DNA of 64,000 nucleotides from Pseudomonas sp. UBA5706 (GTDB lineage: Bacteria; Pseudomonadota; Gammaproteobacteria; Pseudomonadales; Pseudomonadaceae). Shown in pieces: positions 1 through 8,218 of the stretch; the first letter of the stretch is position 1, and each line of letters begins with the position of its first letter. A program made the position numbers and the translations under genes. The stretch lies in assembly GCF_002419965.1 (NCBI RefSeq), contig NZ_DIHC01000028.1, forward strand, positions 111,343-175,342, written 5' to 3'. The notes beneath the pieces were generated by a model, which was not told where the DNA came from, ran no database searches, and worked only from the letters and a program-made list of their open reading frames with translations.

Positions 1-278
1 CTTGGAGCACCGTATTTTTTGAGACCAAAGCTGCTGGGTACTTCGAAAAGGACGTAGCCAAAGAAGAAAATACTCGCAGCCAGCCCATAGGCCGCGTCGC
101 TAAGCCCAAGCTCGTGCTGCATCTGAGTTTTGGCAAAGCTGATGTTGATTCTGTCGAAGTAGGAGAATAGAAAACACACGATTGTGAGCGGGAGTATCCG
201 CCATGCGATTCGACGGTACAGCAGCAGCTCGTTGATTTCCTGCCCGGCACCGCCGGCGGAGCTTTCGATTCCAGCCAT
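1..278 (-). CDS. MFS transporter, ACS-type, N-terminal part (runs off the window)
   Basis: The minus strand is open from an ATG at 278 to the window edge, giving the first 92 residues. After a polar N-terminus comes YRRIAWRILPLTIVCFLFSY followed by FDRINISFAK, the first transmembrane helix and the DR-N motif typical of the anion:cation symporter (ACS) branch of the major facilitator superfamily. A second helix then starts (AASIFFFGYVLFEVPS). ACS members import organic acids such as tartrate, phthalate or galactonate. The gene lies 49 bases downstream of the RraA-type gene on the same strand, so it probably supplies the substrate for the aldolase and dehydratase encoded upstream. The substrate cannot be named from this part. 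The rest of the gene is outside the window. Confidence 0.85.
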   Translation of the reverse strand, partial: MAGIESSAGGAGQEINELLLYRRIAWRILPLTIVCFLFSYFDRINISFAKTQMQHELGLSDAAYGLAASIFFFGYVLFEVPSSFGLKKYGAP

Positions 279-327
279 TGTGATTCTCCATAATTGTAAT
301 TGTCGGAGATTTATAAGAACGATCGGC

Positions 328-813
328 TCACGGATGACGCAGTATTACCACTCCGTCCTCATCAGCACAGACGATGTCGCCCGGGGAGACATGTTCGTTG
401 CCTAGCACGAGGCGCACGTCACGGCGCCCCCCTTCTTTATTCTCACTTCGTCGGGGCCAAGTACCCTGCGCCACGATGCCTAAAGGGACGTGCTGCAATT
501 GGGAGGCATCGCGAATATTTCCCTTGATAATCAGACCACCCCAGCCATTGCGCTGGGCAAGCAGGGCAAGATTTTCACCAATGCACGCGCCTTTATCGCC
601 CTGTGCATCAATGAACAGTATGCGACCAGCGCCAAGCTCTGCGAGTGCCTGCCGAATCTCATAATTGCACCCAGCCGCTGCGAGGGTAGATACCGAGCCC
701 TTCAAAGAACGTAGTTGTCCGAACCATCGCCAGTCGCCAGCCAAAATGGCCAGTTCACCATCGTGAATCGCAGTCTCATGTTCATCGCAGAGGTCAGCGG
801 TTGCGGTGCTCAT
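328..813 (-). CDS. RraA-family protein (HMG/CHA aldolase-like or oxaloacetate decarboxylase-like)
   Basis: This 161-residue protein has the RraA fold signature: TADLCDEHE near the N-terminus, then GDKGACIGENLALLAQRNGW, GGLIIKGNIRD and GIVAQGTWPRRS. Family members cleave 4-hydroxy-4-methyl-2-oxoglutarate or 4-carboxy-4-hydroxy-2-oxoadipate to pyruvate plus an oxoacid, or decarboxylate oxaloacetate. In aldolases the site is D-X20-R-D. Here the first acid is Glu (GEN), followed by exactly 20 residues and then RD, and the residue three after RD is Gln where Glu or Asp is usual. The site is therefore mildly atypical. The start overlaps the stop of the upstream aconitase-family gene (ATGA at 810-813), which implies translational coupling. 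Role in an organic-acid catabolic pathway is inferred from context. Confidence 0.75.
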   Translation of the reverse strand: MSTATADLCDEHETAIHDGELAILAGDWRWFGQLRSLKGSVSTLAAAGCNYEIRQALAELGAGRILFIDAQGDKGACIGENLALLAQRNGWGGLIIKGNIRDASQLQHVPLGIVAQGTWPRRSENKEGGRRDVRLVLGNEHVSPGDIVCADEDGVVILRHP

Positions 814-2771
814 ACGACCACCTCGCGCTGCTCACTGATCTGCTTCAATTGATCGAAGCTGCAGATACGCCCCAAGAGCGCGCTCGCGGCCACCGTGTAG
901 GGGCTAGCCAACCAGACCTGTCCTGGGCCTGATCTCCCTGGGAAGTTTCGATTGATGGCGCTCACCGTCACTTGGTCGGCGCGGGTCGAAGACCCTGGGC
1001 CGCAGTTAGCACATGCCCCACAACCCGGCATGATCAGTTCAACCCCGAGTTTTTCGAACGTTTTCAGATAACCCATGGATACGCAGTAATCGCGCACAGC
1101 AAGCGTGCCGAATTGAAGGAACAGTCGGGTCTGCTCAGGGATTGCAAGGCCACGTTTGAGACCCCATGCAAGCACCTCGTGGTAATAATCAAAGTCTTCA
1201 CGTTTACCTGCGGTGCAAGACCCACCGTAAGCAATATCGATGTGTACCGGCCCTGCTAACTCATCAATGGTCAAACCGTTTCCCGGGTCACCCGGAGATG
1301 CCACCAGCGGCGTCAGCTCTGAACAATCAATCGAAATTACTTCCCGATATTCTGCCCCCTCATCGCTGACCATCCAGGCCTCGAGTTCAATATTCACCCC
1401 CCTGCGAGCCCGGATAAAGTCGACGGTCTTTTGATCAGGCGCAACGATCCCTGTGAAACCGCCTAATTCGGCAACCATGTTTGTTAGCGTGGCACGTTCG
1501 TCTATTGATAGTGCCGTAACTGCGTCCCCGGCGTATTCGAAGACTGCACCGATGGCGTTGCCTTTCTTGATGGAATCACTGCGCAGTAGCTCAAGCACAA
1601 GATCCTTGGCCGTTACGCCTTGGTTAAGCCGACCATTGAGCTCCACCCGAATAGTCTCGGGCATCCGACATCTGATGAACCCTGTTGCCCAGCTATTAGC
1701 AATATCAGTCGCACCGGCCCCGAATGCCAGGCAGCCCAGGGCTCCGGAATGAGGAGTATGAGAATCGGTGCCCACCACGACTTGCCCTGGCAGAGCATGC
1801 ATTTCAGTCATCAGCGCGTGACAGATACCCTCTGAGCCCGGCTGACCTTTGAGGGCGCCATGGGCACGCACCGGGTAGCGCCTGACGAACTCATCATGAG
1901 CGCTCGCTAAACCACCCACTGCTGCGAGCAGGTTGTCTCGAACATGTGGAAAGCTTTGGTTCGCCAGGATGAGGTGGTCTTGAAACGCGATGATTTCGTC
2001 AGGCCGCGCCAAGGTCAGGTTTTGACCAAACGCTTCGTGCATAAAGTGCGCGCACATGCCGGTGAAGTAATCATGGCTGAATCGCCAGTCTGCGGACAGA
2101 AACACGCCCTCGCCTTTTGCTATGTCTCCATGAGGAGCTACACGACGGCGCTCGATGATCTTCTCCACGAGCGTCAAAGGCCGACTCGTCGGAATTTCGT
2201 TGAAGACTTTTTCAGCGACTTTGGGCAAATGCTGGGTGCTGTAGGAAAGCAGACCTCCAGCGCTGATGACTGCTTGAGTCACTGCGTCCCTGCCCTTGAG
2301 GAACTCACCAATATCAATTGATTCACCAGCCTTGATCCTTTCGATCAAGCCGAAATCCGTCGAGGTGTAAATCCCGATGTTGTCGCAATTTTGGCGATAG
2401 ATCCGCTCGAAGCTTTCAGCAATGATCAAACGGATACCCGCTGATTTCTCAGCGAGCGGACTGGATTCGCGCGATGAACCCTTGCCGTATCGCCTGCCGG
2501 CGACTGTGATTTCAAAACCACCCTGTTTGACAGCGTCTTCGGCAATCGGAAGCACGCCCTCTGTTTTGAAGCCAACATAGGGATATTTCCCCAGCCGCTC
2601 ATCAAAGGTCATCATGATGACCACCGGGGTAATTTCGTCGGTAGAGATGTCGTCGCGCAGGGGGAATGCCTCAGCAGCACTCAGGTTCTCACCGGCAAGC
2701 TGGCTACGTACTGCAGCCTCGCTGCATGAGAGAAAAAGAAAGCGTCCAGAGAAATTGATTTTTGTTGTCAT
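810..2771 (-). CDS. Aconitase-family dehydratase, swivel domain fused in front of the catalytic domain
   Basis: About 653 residues from the ATG at 2771, which has GAGGA ten bases upstream; an in-frame start at 2810 adds 13 unlikely residues. Residues ~30-170 match the swivel (small-subunit) domain: DDISTDEITP, YGKGSSRESSP, then ESFERIYRQNCDNIGI. Residues ~210-650 match the large subunit: VVGTDSHTPHSGALG, FGAGATDIA, GGSCTAGKREDF and MPGCGACANCGPG. The cysteines in the last two motifs are the expected [4Fe-4S] ligands. In ordinary aconitase the swivel domain is C-terminal, so the order is reversed. Reaction class is reversible dehydration/hydration of a hydroxy-di- or tricarboxylate; substrate unknown. 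It is first in an operon with the RraA-type and MFS genes, divergent from a LysR gene. Confidence 0.8.
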   Translation of the reverse strand: MTTKINFSGRFLFLSCSEAAVRSQLAGENLSAAEAFPLRDDISTDEITPVVIMMTFDERLGKYPYVGFKTEGVLPIAEDAVKQGGFEITVAGRRYGKGSSRESSPLAEKSAGIRLIIAESFERIYRQNCDNIGIYTSTDFGLIERIKAGESIDIGEFLKGRDAVTQAVISAGGLLSYSTQHLPKVAEKVFNEIPTSRPLTLVEKIIERRRVAPHGDIAKGEGVFLSADWRFSHDYFTGMCAHFMHEAFGQNLTLARPDEIIAFQDHLILANQSFPHVRDNLLAAVGGLASAHDEFVRRYPVRAHGALKGQPGSEGICHALMTEMHALPGQVVVGTDSHTPHSGALGCLAFGAGATDIANSWATGFIRCRMPETIRVELNGRLNQGVTAKDLVLELLRSDSIKKGNAIGAVFEYAGDAVTALSIDERATLTNMVAELGGFTGIVAPDQKTVDFIRARRGVNIELEAWMVSDEGAEYREVISIDCSELTPLVASPGDPGNGLTIDELAGPVHIDIAYGGSCTAGKREDFDYYHEVLAWGLKRGLAIPEQTRLFLQFGTLAVRDYCVSMGYLKTFEKLGVELIMPGCGACANCGPGSSTRADQVTVSAINRNFPGRSGPGQVWLASPYTVAASALLGRICSFDQLKQISEQREVVV

Positions 2772-2873
2772 AATGGCTCGTTCCTCATCATTCAGACATG
2801 CTAGGAACACTTAAGCTTCTTGGGTAACGGTAAAAAGTGATGCCAAAGGTGAAAAAATCTCTTGGGGGGCGTT

Positions 2874-3800
2874 GTGCACAATCTGTGGCGGTTTGATCCA
2901 ACGACACTTAGACTTTTTATTTCAGCCTGTGATGAGGGCACGTTTGGCCGTGCCGCAGAAAAAGAAGGCCTGGTTCCTTCCGCGTTGAGCAAGCGCATTG
3001 CGGAGCTTGAGGAGGTAGTGGGTGCCCCACTGTTGTACCGCCTGCAAAAGGGCATTCAGCCAACCCCCGCAGGCCTGTGTCTGCTGCAGCACGCCAAGCA
3101 CGTACTCGGTGAAATCACGGCCATGTCTGCCGCTCTATCCCACTACGCTGACGGCGAGCAGGGCCATCTGCGTATCAGTTCCAACCGATCCAGCATCGTT
3201 CAGTTTTTACCCCAGGATATTCGAGCGTATAGAGAAGCCCATGCCGGTATTCAGCTTGAGCTCCACGAGCGAACCAGCGAAGAACTTATTGACGACGTAA
3301 GTGGTAACGTCAGCGATGTCGGCATCGGTACCGAGCTGATCAACGCAGAAGAAAGAGGGTTGACCATCACGGAGTACCGTAGCGATCAATTGGTAGTTGT
3401 CGTACCCCATGGCCACTCGTTGAGTGAGCGATGCTCAGTGGCCTTCAGCGAAACACTGCCCTTTAACCACGTCGCCTTGCACAAAGACAGTCCTCTGTAT
3501 CGTCGGCTGGATCAAGCGGCTCGACTTGCCAAACAGAAAATCAAATACGAAGTACACGTCAAAAGCTTTGACGCGGTGTGCCGGATGGTCGAGGCCGAAC
3601 TGGGCCTGGGCATCATTCCACGTGAATCCATCAGCTATATTCCGGGCGTAGAGCTGGTGGCCATCCCGCTGGCTGATGAGTGGGCGATACGGAGGTTTCA
3701 GATCGTGACCAAGCCGCAAGCCGCTCAGTCGAAAGTTTGTTCGATATTCGTAGAGTTTTTGCGAGCTCGTGCTGCCGGCCCTCTGAAGCAGGCCGAGTAA
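2874..3800 (+). CDS. LysR-family transcriptional regulator
   Basis: About 308 residues. The N-terminus (FDPTTLRLFISACDEGTFGR, AAEKEGLVPSALSKRIAELE) is a LysR winged helix-turn-helix, followed by a periplasmic-binding-like effector domain with the usual LGLGIIPRE segment near residue 240. The chosen start is GTG at 2874, preceded by a run of G residues that can serve as ribosome binding site; a TTG at 2862 is the alternative. It is divergent from the aconitase/RraA/MFS operon, with about 100 bases between the starts, the usual place for a LysR regulator of the neighbouring catabolic operon. That regulatory link is an inference. Confidence 0.88.
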   Translation: MHNLWRFDPTTLRLFISACDEGTFGRAAEKEGLVPSALSKRIAELEEVVGAPLLYRLQKGIQPTPAGLCLLQHAKHVLGEITAMSAALSHYADGEQGHLRISSNRSSIVQFLPQDIRAYREAHAGIQLELHERTSEELIDDVSGNVSDVGIGTELINAEERGLTITEYRSDQLVVVVPHGHSLSERCSVAFSETLPFNHVALHKDSPLYRRLDQAARLAKQKIKYEVHVKSFDAVCRMVEAELGLGIIPRESISYIPGVELVAIPLADEWAIRRFQIVTKPQAAQSKVCSIFVEFLRARAAGPLKQAE

Positions 3801-3908
3801 GCAGCGGCTCTCCCCCCAACACTATGAAAACGCCCCAGGTATTAAGTGTTACCCATGCGTGGTGGGCCTCGCTAACGCCCGGAGCAAAAAGGATTAGGCT
3901 ACAAATCG

Positions 3909-4502
3909 CTAGTCGCGCTTGATCATTAACATGGATGCCATATCTCGCAACTGCCGCCTCACAAACTCATTGTTTTGCGTGTCCAGTTCGACAATCAGCT
4001 TCGCGTTACAGTCAACCAACGTGTAGAGCTCTTCCGCTACAGCCTGAAGGCCACCATCACTCAATCGAACTTCTGGCATCGCTGCCAGAAGTCGGTAAAG
4101 CTCTCGCACTCTTTTTTGCCGGATGGCCACAATCCTTTTGGCCTGCATCGGCGTCAGGTTGGCACCTTCTGCTCGAACCAACTGAGCAAGCTTGCTGTTC
4201 TGGTGAACGTAGCTCTCAACTTTGTCCCACAGCACGGCGACCATCTGTAGAGGGGTGCTTGCTCGACTGATACTCCTGCTCTTGAAGACCTGCAACAAAC
4301 TCAACTCGTACTCAGTCAAGAGCTCACTGAGTAGTGCCTGCTTGCTATCGATGTGGTTTTAGAGCGATCCGGCCTGGATGCCCACCGCAGCGGCAAGCCT
4401 TCGCATACCCACACCTTTGTAACCGTCGCGACTGAACATATCGCAAGCCATGACGCGAATCTGTTCGGACGTAGGGAGCTTTTGAGCGGTAGCAGTCGTC
4501 AT
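3909..4502 (-). pseudogene. TetR-family regulator with an in-frame internal stop
   Basis: Reading from an ATG at 4502, the frame gives a TetR N-terminus (SEQIRVMACDMFSRDGYKGV, then GMRRLAAAVGIQAGSL). It meets a TAA at 4361-4359 as codon 48, then continues without any frame change as NHIDSKQALLSELLTEYE and a 136-residue C-terminal domain down to 3909. The residue at the stop is nearly always Tyr in this motif (GSLY.H), so a single-base change TAC or TAT to TAA explains it. The start follows the liuE stop by 3 bases with a GAGGG ribosome site, so the gene is the last cistron of the leucine operon. It either is a recent pseudogene, produces two fragments, or reflects a sequencing error. Confidence 0.85.
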
Positions 4503-4505
4503 GGA

Positions 4506-5411
4506 TCATCCCTCGGAGCTGGCAACAGCGTTTGAAACCCTAGAGCCGTTAGAGCGACCAAGCTGGGTCGATATAGACCGCCCCACCTGAACGACCTTCC
4601 TTAAGTCCACGCCGGTATCGATACCCAAGCCCTGTAGCAGATAAAGCAAATCTTCTGTCGCAAGATTGCCAGTGGCGCCCTTCGCATAGGGGCATCCGCC
4701 AAGGCCGGCAACCGAGCTATCAAAGACTGAGACGCCTTCCAGCAAACTCGCATAGACATTCGTAAGAGCTTGCCCATAGGTATCGTGAAAATGACCAGCA
4801 AGAGCTTCACGAGGTACTTGCCTACCGACCTCGTCGATAAGCATTCGAGTGGCCGAGGCCGTTCCTACCCCTATAGTGTCTCCGAGAGAAATTTCGTAGC
4901 AGCCCATGCCTTGTAACTCTCCTGCTATATCTGCAACAGTTTCAGGGGCGATCTTTCCGTCATATGGGCAACCCAATACACAGGATACGTATCCCCTCAC
5001 CCGCACGCCGTGTCGCTGAGCTGTCTCAATAACCGGTATAAATCGCACCAAGCTTTCGGCTATAGAGCAATTGATGTTTCGCTGAGAAAATGACTCGGAT
5101 GCGGCGGCGAATACGGCGACCTCTTTGACATCCGCTTCAAGGGCTGCCTCCAGCCCTTTCATATTGGGTGTCAGGGCGGCGTAAGTAATCCCGAGCTCTT
5201 GGGTAATTCCGGCGAAGATCTCGGCACTCCCTGCCATCTGAGGCACCCATTTGGGCGATACAAAGCTGCCCGCTTCGATATAGCTCAGGCCGGTACCCGA
5301 CAGGTTATCGATCAGGCGAATTTTCTGCTCAATGGAAAGTGGACTCTGTTCATTCTGCAGACCATCCCTAGGGCCAACTTCTACGACTCGAACTCGATCT
5401 GGGAACGTCAT
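4506..5411 (-). CDS. liuE: Hydroxymethylglutaryl-CoA lyase
   Basis: This 301-residue protein cleaves HMG-CoA to acetoacetate and acetyl-CoA, the last step of leucine catabolism. Motifs: VVEVGPRDGLQNE at the N-terminus (metal/catalytic Arg-Asp), YIEAGSFVSPKWVPQM, SCVLGCPYDG, GHFHDTYGQALTNV (His metal ligands) and the C-terminal GLGGCPYAKGATGN loop carrying the catalytic Cys. Length matches bacterial MvaB/LiuE. The start overlaps the stop of the biotin-carboxylase gene by 4 bases. The downstream TetR gene begins 3 bases after its stop. Confidence 0.96.
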   Translation of the reverse strand: MTFPDRVRVVEVGPRDGLQNEQSPLSIEQKIRLIDNLSGTGLSYIEAGSFVSPKWVPQMAGSAEIFAGITQELGITYAALTPNMKGLEAALEADVKEVAVFAAASESFSQRNINCSIAESLVRFIPVIETAQRHGVRVRGYVSCVLGCPYDGKIAPETVADIAGELQGMGCYEISLGDTIGVGTASATRMLIDEVGRQVPREALAGHFHDTYGQALTNVYASLLEGVSVFDSSVAGLGGCPYAKGATGNLATEDLLYLLQGLGIDTGVDLRKVVQVGRSISTQLGRSNGSRVSNAVASSEG

Positions 5412-7318
5412 GACTGGGTCTCCACTTCCACCAAAACAGATCCCTCACTGATCAGCTCCCCTTCTACGCAGTAGACCGCTGAGACCGTGCCCGCTTCGGC
5501 AGCTCTGATCGTGTGTTCCATCTTCATGGCCTCAAGCACTACCAGCGCCGCGCCCACATCCACACCCTGCCCCACCTCGACCAGCACCCTGACGATGCTG
5601 CCATTCATAGGAGCAGTTAACCCCCCTTGATGACCGTGCGACGTCTCTGCAGCGGCGATTGGATCGAAACGCTTCACTGCATGCCATTCAACGCCCCAAC
5701 GGACATACACTGTGTCTGCATGACGAATGACGTTAACCTTGGCTCGTTCCGCAGCGCTCGAATCGATCAGTACGACACGCATTGTGTCTGCGCATACCAA
5801 CTTCACGGCATTCACTGCAGGCAACCCGCTGCGCCAAGAGGTGTGAGTGCTCCATGGCGAATGGGGATCATCTTCGCGCTGACGCTTTACGTCTGTCGCC
5901 ACAAACGCGGACGCCGCTTTCTGCCAGAACGCCTCTGGGAGCGGTTCTAAAGGAGGAAGCAACTCTGCTTGATGACGCTCGATAAAGCCGGTATCCAACT
6001 CTTCATTCGTGAAAGCAGGATGGGCAAGAATCCGTTGAAGAAATGCCAAGTTGGTTTTAAACCCACCGACCACGGTTTCGCCAAGCATGGCGAGAAGCCT
6101 TTGGCGAGCTTCCTCACGGTTCTCCCCCCAAGCGACCAGTTTGGCGACCATCGGGTCGTAGAATGGTGATACCTCATCGCCTTGCTCTACGCCGCTGTCC
6201 ACACGCCGTCCCGCCCCAGCCGCTGGCTCTCGATATACATCGAGATGCCCACTCGCTGGCAAGAAACCACCTTCAGGATCTTCAGCGTACAGCCTCACCT
6301 CGATGGCATGGCCGTTCAACGGAACCTGATCCTGAGTGATAGGGAGACGCTCGCCCCGTGCGACCCGGATTTGCCATGCGACCAAGTCCAAGCCCGTGAT
6401 CGCTTCTGTCACAGGGTGTTCTACCTGGAGTCGCGTGTTCATTTCCATAAAGAAAAACTCACCACGTGAGTCCAGCAAAAACTCGACAGTGCCTGCACCG
6501 ACATAGCCGATCGCCTGCGCTGCCTGAACAGCTGCTTCTCCCATGGACTTGCGCAGAAGAGATGACAGGCCCGGCGCTGGCGCTTCTTCGACGACCTTTT
6601 GATGGCGGCGCTGAATGGAACAGTCGCGCTCATTCAAATAGAGGCAGTTCCCGTGCTGGTCAGCGAACACCTGGATTTCAACGTGACGCGGCTTAAGAAC
6701 GTACTTTTCCACCAACATGCGGTGGTCACCAAACGAAGACTTCGCCTCCCGCTGAGCTGAAGACAATGCTTCGGCAAGCTCACTCTCGCGCTCAACAACT
6801 TTCATGCCTTTGCCGCCGCCGCCTGCCGTTGCTTTTAGCAACACTGGATAACCGATGCGCTCGGCTGCGGCGCGAAATGTTTCGATATCCTGGTCGTCAC
6901 CGTGGTATCCCGGCACCAGAGGCACACCAGCTTTTTCCATCAATGCCTTGGCGGCTGATTTACTGCCCATTGCGTCAATGGCACTGGCGGGAGGCCCTAG
7001 AAAAACCAGGCCGGCATCCTCCAATTTTCGAGCAAACTCGGCGTTTTCGGAGAGAAAACCGTAGCCAGGGTGAATGGCTTCAGCACCTGTCGTGATCGCG
7101 GCTTCGATGACCTTGTCCATCAGCAGGTAACTCTCGCTGGCCTTGGCGCCGCCCAGATTGATTGCGACGTCGGCCTCGCGGACATGACGGGCCTTTCTGT
7201 CGATTTCACTGTGCACGGCGACAGTGGATAGGCCAAGAGCCTTGGCTGTACGCATTACGCGGCAGGCGATTTCGCCCCGGTTGGCAATCAAAACAGTCGT
7301 AATTGTTGTTTTTTTCAT
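5408..7318 (-). CDS. liuD: Methylcrotonyl-CoA carboxylase, biotin-containing alpha subunit
   Basis: About 636 residues. It carboxylates its own biotin and, with the LiuB beta subunit, converts 3-methylcrotonyl-CoA to 3-methylglutaconyl-CoA. Domains in order: biotin carboxylase (VLIANRGEIACRVMRTAK, IHPGYGFLSENA, ATAGGGGKGM ATP-grasp loop, FFFMEMNTRLQVEHPVTE), then a C-terminal biotinyl domain with VLEAMKMEH, where Lys is biotinylated. The start is ATG 7318, five bases after the liuC stop; the longer open frame upstream only overlaps liuC. The first codons contain an AANAANAA-type tract that resembles a Crc/Hfq target. Confidence 0.95.
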   Translation of the reverse strand: MKKTTITTVLIANRGEIACRVMRTAKALGLSTVAVHSEIDRKARHVREADVAINLGGAKASESYLLMDKVIEAAITTGAEAIHPGYGFLSENAEFARKLEDAGLVFLGPPASAIDAMGSKSAAKALMEKAGVPLVPGYHGDDQDIETFRAAAERIGYPVLLKATAGGGGKGMKVVERESELAEALSSAQREAKSSFGDHRMLVEKYVLKPRHVEIQVFADQHGNCLYLNERDCSIQRRHQKVVEEAPAPGLSSLLRKSMGEAAVQAAQAIGYVGAGTVEFLLDSRGEFFFMEMNTRLQVEHPVTEAITGLDLVAWQIRVARGERLPITQDQVPLNGHAIEVRLYAEDPEGGFLPASGHLDVYREPAAGAGRRVDSGVEQGDEVSPFYDPMVAKLVAWGENREEARQRLLAMLGETVVGGFKTNLAFLQRILAHPAFTNEELDTGFIERHQAELLPPLEPLPEAFWQKAASAFVATDVKRQREDDPHSPWSTHTSWRSGLPAVNAVKLVCADTMRVVLIDSSAAERAKVNVIRHADTVYVRWGVEWHAVKRFDPIAAAETSHGHQGGLTAPMNGSIVRVLVEVGQGVDVGAALVVLEAMKMEHTIRAAEAGTVSAVYCVEGELISEGSVLVEVETQS

Positions 7319-7322
7319 GGCA

Positions 7323-8141
7323 TCAGGCTCTATCAAAAGGTGCGTTGTCACGACCAACCCACGCTGGGCTACGTTTTTCGAGAAACGCATTGAGCCCTTC
7401 TTGCCCTTCTTCACTGACACGAATGCCGGCAATGGTAGTTTCGGTGCGTTTACGTAAGGCATCACTCAGGACACCACTACCCACTTCCTGAAGCAGCGCC
7501 TTGCACACGCGCATTGCTTGAGGACTGTTCTGCATCAAGGTCTCAGTCCACTTTTCTACCGCACTCTCTAAATCCGGTAGTGGATAAGTCTCTGAAAGCA
7601 GGCCGATCTCGCAGGCGCGGTCGCCATTGAACCTTTCCGCACTTAGTGCGTAGCGCCGACTCGCACGCTCGCCGATGGCTTGAACGACATATGGGCTAAT
7701 GACCCCGGGAGCGAGACCGATCCGCACTTCCGAAAGGCTGAACAGCGCGTCGTTTGCGCCAATAGCGATATCGCAACACGAGACTAATCCGACAGCTCCG
7801 CCAAAAGCAGCGCCTGTCACCACCGCGACCGTTGGAAAGGGTAAGTGATAAACCAAGCTCATCAGCTCGCCCAGCTCGTGGGCGTCACGCAAGTTCGCGG
7901 CGTAATCCAAAGCAGCTGACGCCTGCATCCAAGCGAGATCCGCGCCTGCGCTAAAGTGTTTGCCCCGACCACGGAGAAACAGAAAACGTATCTCCTCATC
8001 GTCGGCGAGCACTCGCAGTGCCCCAACCAGCTCAGCAATCATTTGAGCGTTGAACGCGTTGTTCTTTTCGGGTCTGTTCAGCCACAGTGTCGCGATACCA
8101 CATGGATCTCGCGTGATTTCGATGGTCTGGTAGTCAGTCAC
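7323..8141 (-). CDS. liuC: Methylglutaconyl-CoA hydratase (enoyl-CoA hydratase family)
   Basis: This 272-residue crotonase-fold enzyme hydrates 3-methylglutaconyl-CoA to HMG-CoA. Visible motifs: LNRPEKNNAFNAQMI, GRGKHFSAGADLAWMQ (first oxyanion-hole loop), VVTGAAFGGAVGLVSCCDIA (second oxyanion-hole loop) and LSEVRIGLAPGVISPYV (catalytic Glu region). Order within the operon (between liuB and liuD) and near-contact with liuD support the specific name; on sequence alone it could be called a general enoyl-CoA hydratase. Confidence 0.93.
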   Translation of the reverse strand: MTDYQTIEITRDPCGIATLWLNRPEKNNAFNAQMIAELVGALRVLADDEEIRFLFLRGRGKHFSAGADLAWMQASAALDYAANLRDAHELGELMSLVYHLPFPTVAVVTGAAFGGAVGLVSCCDIAIGANDALFSLSEVRIGLAPGVISPYVVQAIGERASRRYALSAERFNGDRACEIGLLSETYPLPDLESAVEKWTETLMQNSPQAMRVCKALLQEVGSGVLSDALRKRTETTIAGIRVSEEGQEGLNAFLEKRSPAWVGRDNAPFDRA

Positions 8142-8218
8142 AAATCAATCCTCTGTATAAGTCTTCGCCATTCGAGCCCAGGCCAAGTGGATGCTTAGCC
8201 CTCAACCCGAGTGCGGTC

